Source of the DNA: Actinobacteria bacterium OK074
Lineage (GTDB): Bacteria; Actinomycetota; Actinomycetes; Streptomycetales; Streptomycetaceae
Assembly (NCBI GenBank): GCA_001298575.1
Contig: LJCV01000088.1
Span: 1 to 64,000, forward strand
DNA: 64,000 bases
Direction: 5' to 3'
The notes under the pieces: model-generated
What the model saw: the letters and a program-made list of their open reading frames with translations, nothing else
Databases searched by the model: none
What the model was told of the DNA's origin: nothing
Translations under genes and position numbers: made by a program
Shown: positions 60,395 to 64,000 of the stretch, piece by piece
How the letters are laid out: each line of letters starts with the position of its first letter
Numbering within the stretch: position 1 is the first letter of the stretch

Positions 60395-60554
60395 CGGCGG
60401 GCTCCTCCGGGGCAGGGGACGTGGCCGGTCACGGCCGTTGCGGTGCAGTAGTCGGGGCGCCCGCACCGAAAGTTCCCGCGAGTGCATGTGACCTGAGCCA
60501 CAAGAGGCAGAGGGGGCGTCGGATACCCCGTGAGGTGCCTGCCATGCTGGTGCG

Positions 60555-61253
60555 ATGGCATCCGAAAGTGACATGACGACGGCGCACGACCGCACGGGCG
60601 TGAGCGAGAACACCACCTTCGCCGACCGCCCGGTCGCCGACCTGGTGGCCGAACTCCTCGACGCCGGCGGCCCGTTGCCCATCGTCGCGGCCGGTGACCC
60701 GGTCCTGCGCCGCCCCGCCGAGCCCTACGACGGCCAGCTGGACCCCGCGTTGTTCGCCCGTTTCGTCGAGGCACTCCAGACGACCATGCGCGCCGCCCCC
60801 GGCGTCGGCCTCGCCGCACCCCAGGTGGGCGTCCCGCTGCGGATCGCCGTCATCGAGGACCCGGCGCCCGTCCCGGACGAGGTCCGCGAGGCCCGCGGCC
60901 GGGTGCCGCAGCCGTTCCGCGTCCTGGTCAATCCGTCCTACGACGGTGTCGGCGGCGGTCGGGCCGCGTTCTTCGAGGGCTGCCTGAGCGTCCCGGGCTG
61001 GCAGGCGGTGGTGGCCCGGCACGCGCGCGTGCGGCTGACCGCGCTGGACGAGCACGGCACCGCGGTGGACGAGGAGTTCACCGGCTGGCCCGCGCGGATC
61101 GTCCAGCACGAGACGGACCACCTCAACGGCATGCTCTACCTGGACCGGGCGGAGCTGCGCTCGCTGACGTCGAACGAGGCCCTCGTCGCCCGGTGGAACA
61201 CGCCGACGCCCGAACGGGCAGCGCGGGAGCTGGGCTTCGCGCTGCCCGAATGA
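60555..61253 (+). CDS. def: Peptide deformylase
   Basis: The 232-aa protein has the three PDF motifs: GVGLAAPQVG, EGCLSVPG (metal Cys) and QHETDHLNG (HExxH). It removes the formyl group from nascent proteins. It is longer than the usual about 180 aa because of an N-terminal extension; the start at ATG 60555 has no clear site, and 60573 is an alternative. Convergent with the flavoprotein gene by 3 bases. Confidence 0.94.
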   Translation: MASESDMTTAHDRTGVSENTTFADRPVADLVAELLDAGGPLPIVAAGDPVLRRPAEPYDGQLDPALFARFVEALQTTMRAAPGVGLAAPQVGVPLRIAVIEDPAPVPDEVREARGRVPQPFRVLVNPSYDGVGGGRAAFFEGCLSVPGWQAVVARHARVRLTALDEHGTAVDEEFTGWPARIVQHETDHLNGMLYLDRAELRSLTSNEALVARWNTPTPERAARELGFALPE

Positions 61254-61256
61254 CGG

Positions 61257-62687
61257 CTACCCTCGGTACGCCTCCAACAGCCGCAGCCACACCTCGCTGA
61301 GGGTCGGGTACGACGGGACCGCGTGCCACAGGCGGCCGATCGGGACCTCGCCGGCCACCGCGATCGTCGCCGAGTGGATCAGTTCGCCGACGCCGGGGCC
61401 GACGAAGGTGACACCGCGGAGGATCTCCTCGTCGAGGTCGACGACCATGCGGGCGCGCCCGCGGTAGCCGTCGGCGTACAGGCCCGCCCCGGCGACCGAG
61501 GCGAAGTCGACGTCCACGGCGCGCACCCGGTGGCCGGCCGCTTCCGCTTCGGCGAGGGAGAGGCCCACGGAGGCCGCCTCCGGGTCGGTGAAGACGACCT
61601 GGGGGACGGCCGCGTGGTCGGCGGTGGCGGCGTGGGCGCCCCAGCGGTCGGACTCCAGGATGGGCACGCCCTGGGCGCGGGCGGCGATGGCGGCGCCCGC
61701 CACGCGCGCCTGGTACTTGCCCTGGTGGGTGAGGAGCGCGCGGTGGTTGACGTCCCCGACCGCGTACAGCCAGTCGCTGCCGGGCACCCGCAGGCTGTCG
61801 TCGACCGTCAGCCAGGAGCCCGGTTCCAGGCCGACCGTCTCCAGGCCGATGTTCTCCGTGCGCGGGGTGCGGCCGGTGGCGAAGAGGATCTCGTCGGCCT
61901 CGACGGTCTCGCCCTTGTCGGTGACGGCGACGACCGTGCCGTCGACCCGGGTCACCGACTCCACCGATGTGCCCGTGCGCAGGTCGACGCCCGCCTCCAC
62001 GAGCGCCTCGGCGATCAGTTCGCCCGCGAAGGGCTCCATGCGGGGCAGCAGGCCCTTGCCGCGCACCAGGACGGTGACCTCGGAGCCCAGCGCCCGCCAG
62101 GCGGTGGCCATCTCGACGGCGACCACACCGCCGCCCACCACGATCAGGCGGCCGGCGCCCACCTTGGCGCTGGTGGCCTGGCGGCTCGTCCAGGGCTTCA
62201 CGTCGGCGAGGCCGGGCAGGTCGGGCAGCAGGGCGCCGGTGCCGGTGCACACGGCGACGGCGTGCCGGGCGGTCAGGGTGCGCCGGGTGCCGTCGGGCGC
62301 CTCGACCACGACCGTGCGCGTACCGGCGAGGCGGCCGTGGCCGCGGTAGAGGTCCGCACCGATGCCGTCGAGCCAGGCGACCTGGCCGTCGTCGCGCCAG
62401 TGGGAGGTCTCGTAGTCCCGGTGGGCGAGGACCGCGTCGACGTCGAGGGGGCCCTGGACCAGCTGGGCCAGGCCGGGGGTGCGGCGGGCGTCGGCGCGGG
62501 CGATGACCGGGCGCAGCAGGGCCTTGCTGGGCATGCACGCCCAGTAGGAGCACTCGCCGCCGACCAGTTCGCTCTCCACGATCGCGGTGGAGAGTCCGGC
62601 CGCGCGGGTGCGGTCGGCGACGTTCTCCCCCACGGGCCCGGCCCCGAGCACCACGACGTCGTACGCGATGGATTCCGTTTCCGTCAT
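61257..62687 (-). CDS. Pyridine nucleotide-disulfide oxidoreductase family flavoprotein
   Basis: The 476-aa protein has DVVVLGAGPVGENVADRTRAAG, GGECSYWACMPSKALLRP (redox Cys pair spaced C-x4-C), LIVVGGGVVAVEMATAWRALGSEVTVL and ADEILFATGRTPRTENIGL, YAVGDVNHRALLTHQGKYQARVAG. It is related to mercuric reductase and lipoamide dehydrogenase; the exact substrate is open. The C-terminal HAVPSYPTLSEVW carries the His-Pro motif of the family. Divergent from the thioredoxin gene. Confidence 0.92.
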   Translation of the reverse strand: MTETESIAYDVVVLGAGPVGENVADRTRAAGLSTAIVESELVGGECSYWACMPSKALLRPVIARADARRTPGLAQLVQGPLDVDAVLAHRDYETSHWRDDGQVAWLDGIGADLYRGHGRLAGTRTVVVEAPDGTRRTLTARHAVAVCTGTGALLPDLPGLADVKPWTSRQATSAKVGAGRLIVVGGGVVAVEMATAWRALGSEVTVLVRGKGLLPRMEPFAGELIAEALVEAGVDLRTGTSVESVTRVDGTVVAVTDKGETVEADEILFATGRTPRTENIGLETVGLEPGSWLTVDDSLRVPGSDWLYAVGDVNHRALLTHQGKYQARVAGAAIAARAQGVPILESDRWGAHAATADHAAVPQVVFTDPEAASVGLSLAEAEAAGHRVRAVDVDFASVAGAGLYADGYRGRARMVVDLDEEILRGVTFVGPGVGELIHSATIAVAGEVPIGRLWHAVPSYPTLSEVWLRLLEAYRG

Positions 62688-62828
62688 GGGCACAGTCTGG
62701 TGGGTGGTGTGCGCGGTGGCCACACGGGTACGCGCGCGGAATAGCCTGCCCCGGGCCGCCGTTGTCGTGGGCGGACCGGGCAGCGACAGCCAGCAGCCGG
62801 AAAGCCAGAAATGAGGGGAAGGCACGCC

Positions 62829-63212
<384 letters not shown>

Positions 63213-63219
63213 CCTTTTC

Positions 63220-63233
63220 GGGCCGCGCGGCCC
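63220..63233. terminator. Palindromic terminator between thioredoxin and LacI genes
   Basis: GGGCCGCGCGGCCC is a perfect 14-bp palindrome just after the thioredoxin stop, followed by further GC-rich inverted sequence to 63290. It lies between convergent genes and can serve both. Confidence 0.55.
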
Positions 63234-63333
63234 GGCTGCCGCGCGGCCCGGCCCGGTTCGGTTCGCGGGCCGTGCGGCCCGGCCGGGCTCGCCGTACCAC
63301 AAGCGGCTCGGCCGGACTCGCCGGGCACGCGGC

Positions 63334-64000
63334 TCAGCTGGACTCGCGGTGCACGATCCGCGCGTCGAGCGCCTTCTCCTGCACTTCGAGGAGGCCGCCC
63401 GGTTCGCGGACGGCGCGGTCGAGGAGTTCGGCGAGGTAGCGCCCGGACGGCAGTTCGAGATGGACGGTGGTCAGGCGGGGCCGCAGCAGCCTGCCGAGCA
63501 GCAGGTCGTCGGCGCCCACCACGGCGGTCTCCTCCGGGACGCGGACGCCCGCCTCCTGTAAGGCGCCCATCAGCAGCATCGCGTACTCGTCGTTGAACCC
63601 GAACACGGCGTCCAGGTCCAGCGAGCGCCAGCGGGCGGCGAGCCCGGTCGCGGACTCCTCCTCGTAGGCCATCGGCAGTTCGGTGACGGTGGCCCCGCTG
63701 CCGTCCAGGGTGGAGCGGACCCCGCGCAGCCGGGGCGCGGAGAAGATCTCCAGGCCGGGCTCGGTCGGCATGACCACGCCGATCCGGCGGCGGCCACGGG
63801 CCAGCAGGTGCTCGGCCGCCTGCCGGCCGACCTCGGCGTGGTCCATGAGCAGCGCGTGCGCGCCCTCGACCGGCTCGGGTCCCATGGTGACGACGGCACG
63901 GGCGCCGGAGCGCTTGAGGACGGCGACGCCCTGCGGGCCGAGCCCGCCGACGGGCACGAGCACCGCGACCGGCCGCAGTTCGGCCCAGGCCCGGGCGGCC
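63334..64000 (-). CDS. LacI-family regulator, C-terminal part (cut by the window edge)
   Basis: The frame is open to the right edge, and about 222 codons are visible. The sequence VLVPVGGLGPQGVAVLKRSGARAVVTMGPEPVEGAHALLMDHAEVGRQAAEHLLARGRRRIGVVM and FGFNDEYAMLLMGALQEAGVRVPEETAVVGADD is the type 1 periplasmic-binding-protein-like effector domain of LacI/GalR regulators. The helix-turn-helix lies outside. Confidence 0.85.
   Translation of the reverse strand, partial: AARAWAELRPVAVLVPVGGLGPQGVAVLKRSGARAVVTMGPEPVEGAHALLMDHAEVGRQAAEHLLARGRRRIGVVMPTEPGLEIFSAPRLRGVRSTLDGSGATVTELPMAYEEESATGLAARWRSLDLDAVFGFNDEYAMLLMGALQEAGVRVPEETAVVGADDLLLGRLLRPRLTTVHLELPSGRYLAELLDRAVREPGGLLEVQEKALDARIVHRESS

Overview
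This is a chromosomal window from a high-GC actinomycete, almost certainly a Streptomyces. The evidence is about 72% GC, a SARP activator, bldA-type TTA codons confined to regulatory or accessory genes, a PAS-GAF-SpoIIE-HATPase phosphatase, a heterotetrameric sarcosine oxidase operon and many GTG starts with ATGA/GTGA overlaps. No rRNA, tRNA or CRISPR array was recognised.

Layout. 1-7883 holds an IS630-type transposase tail, a cytosolic-looking S8 peptidase with a small partner protein, a DUF5519 protein, a secreted GH28 hydrolase, a SpoIIE phosphatase and a MarR regulator. 7987-31670 is a compact, mostly translationally coupled gene cluster of about 24 kb. A leftward arm (AmiC/UrtA-like binding protein, MFS carrier, ATP-grasp ligase) is divergent from a long rightward arm: urease-type ureABC without maturation genes, a dCTP-deaminase/rifampin-phosphotransferase-like fusion, a CYTH-like protein, an alkaline-phosphatase-superfamily enzyme, an HprK-like kinase, a P-loop kinase, a second dCTP-deaminase homologue, a membrane desaturase, a nucleotidyltransferase-fold protein, a helical orphan, a class III aminotransferase, SRPBCC, an extended SDR, a membrane protein, then MetY-, glutamine-amidotransferase- and MetX-like enzymes. 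I know of no described pathway with this gene set, and I regard it as the best candidate for an undescribed system. The chemistry suggested is phosphorylation or nucleotidylation of a small amino-acid-derived molecule, with homoserine O-acylation and PLP-dependent gamma-replacement at one end and an amide or ureido hydrolase at the other.

31701-41822 is catabolic or housekeeping: pirin, an L,D-transpeptidase lipoprotein, and the glyA-soxBDAG-purU sarcosine/one-carbon operon with a divergent GntR regulator. A broken GntR gene lies at about 41950-42591.

42772-55851 is a second specialised-metabolite locus. A leftward operon starts with an 18-residue ORF behind a palindromic operator and continues with a TPR-like protein, an MFS exporter, a BacA-type prephenate-decarboxylase homologue, a 3-hydroxyisobutyrate-dehydrogenase-type enzyme, a nucleotidyltransferase-fold protein, a cupin and an amidohydrolase. 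Next come galE (leftward) and, rightward, a SARP gene with a TTA codon, a P450 with an unusual I-helix, a ferredoxin and a MalY/PatB-type PLP enzyme. The BacA/cupin/dehydrogenase/MFS combination recalls bacilysin-anticapsin type prephenate chemistry.

55987-64000 returns to ordinary genes: two overlapping MarR-type genes, a TPR protein, a TetR/SDR divergent pair with a clear operator, a PepSY membrane protein, a peptide deformylase, a flavoprotein disulfide-reductase homologue, a thioredoxin and a truncated LacI-family regulator at the right edge.
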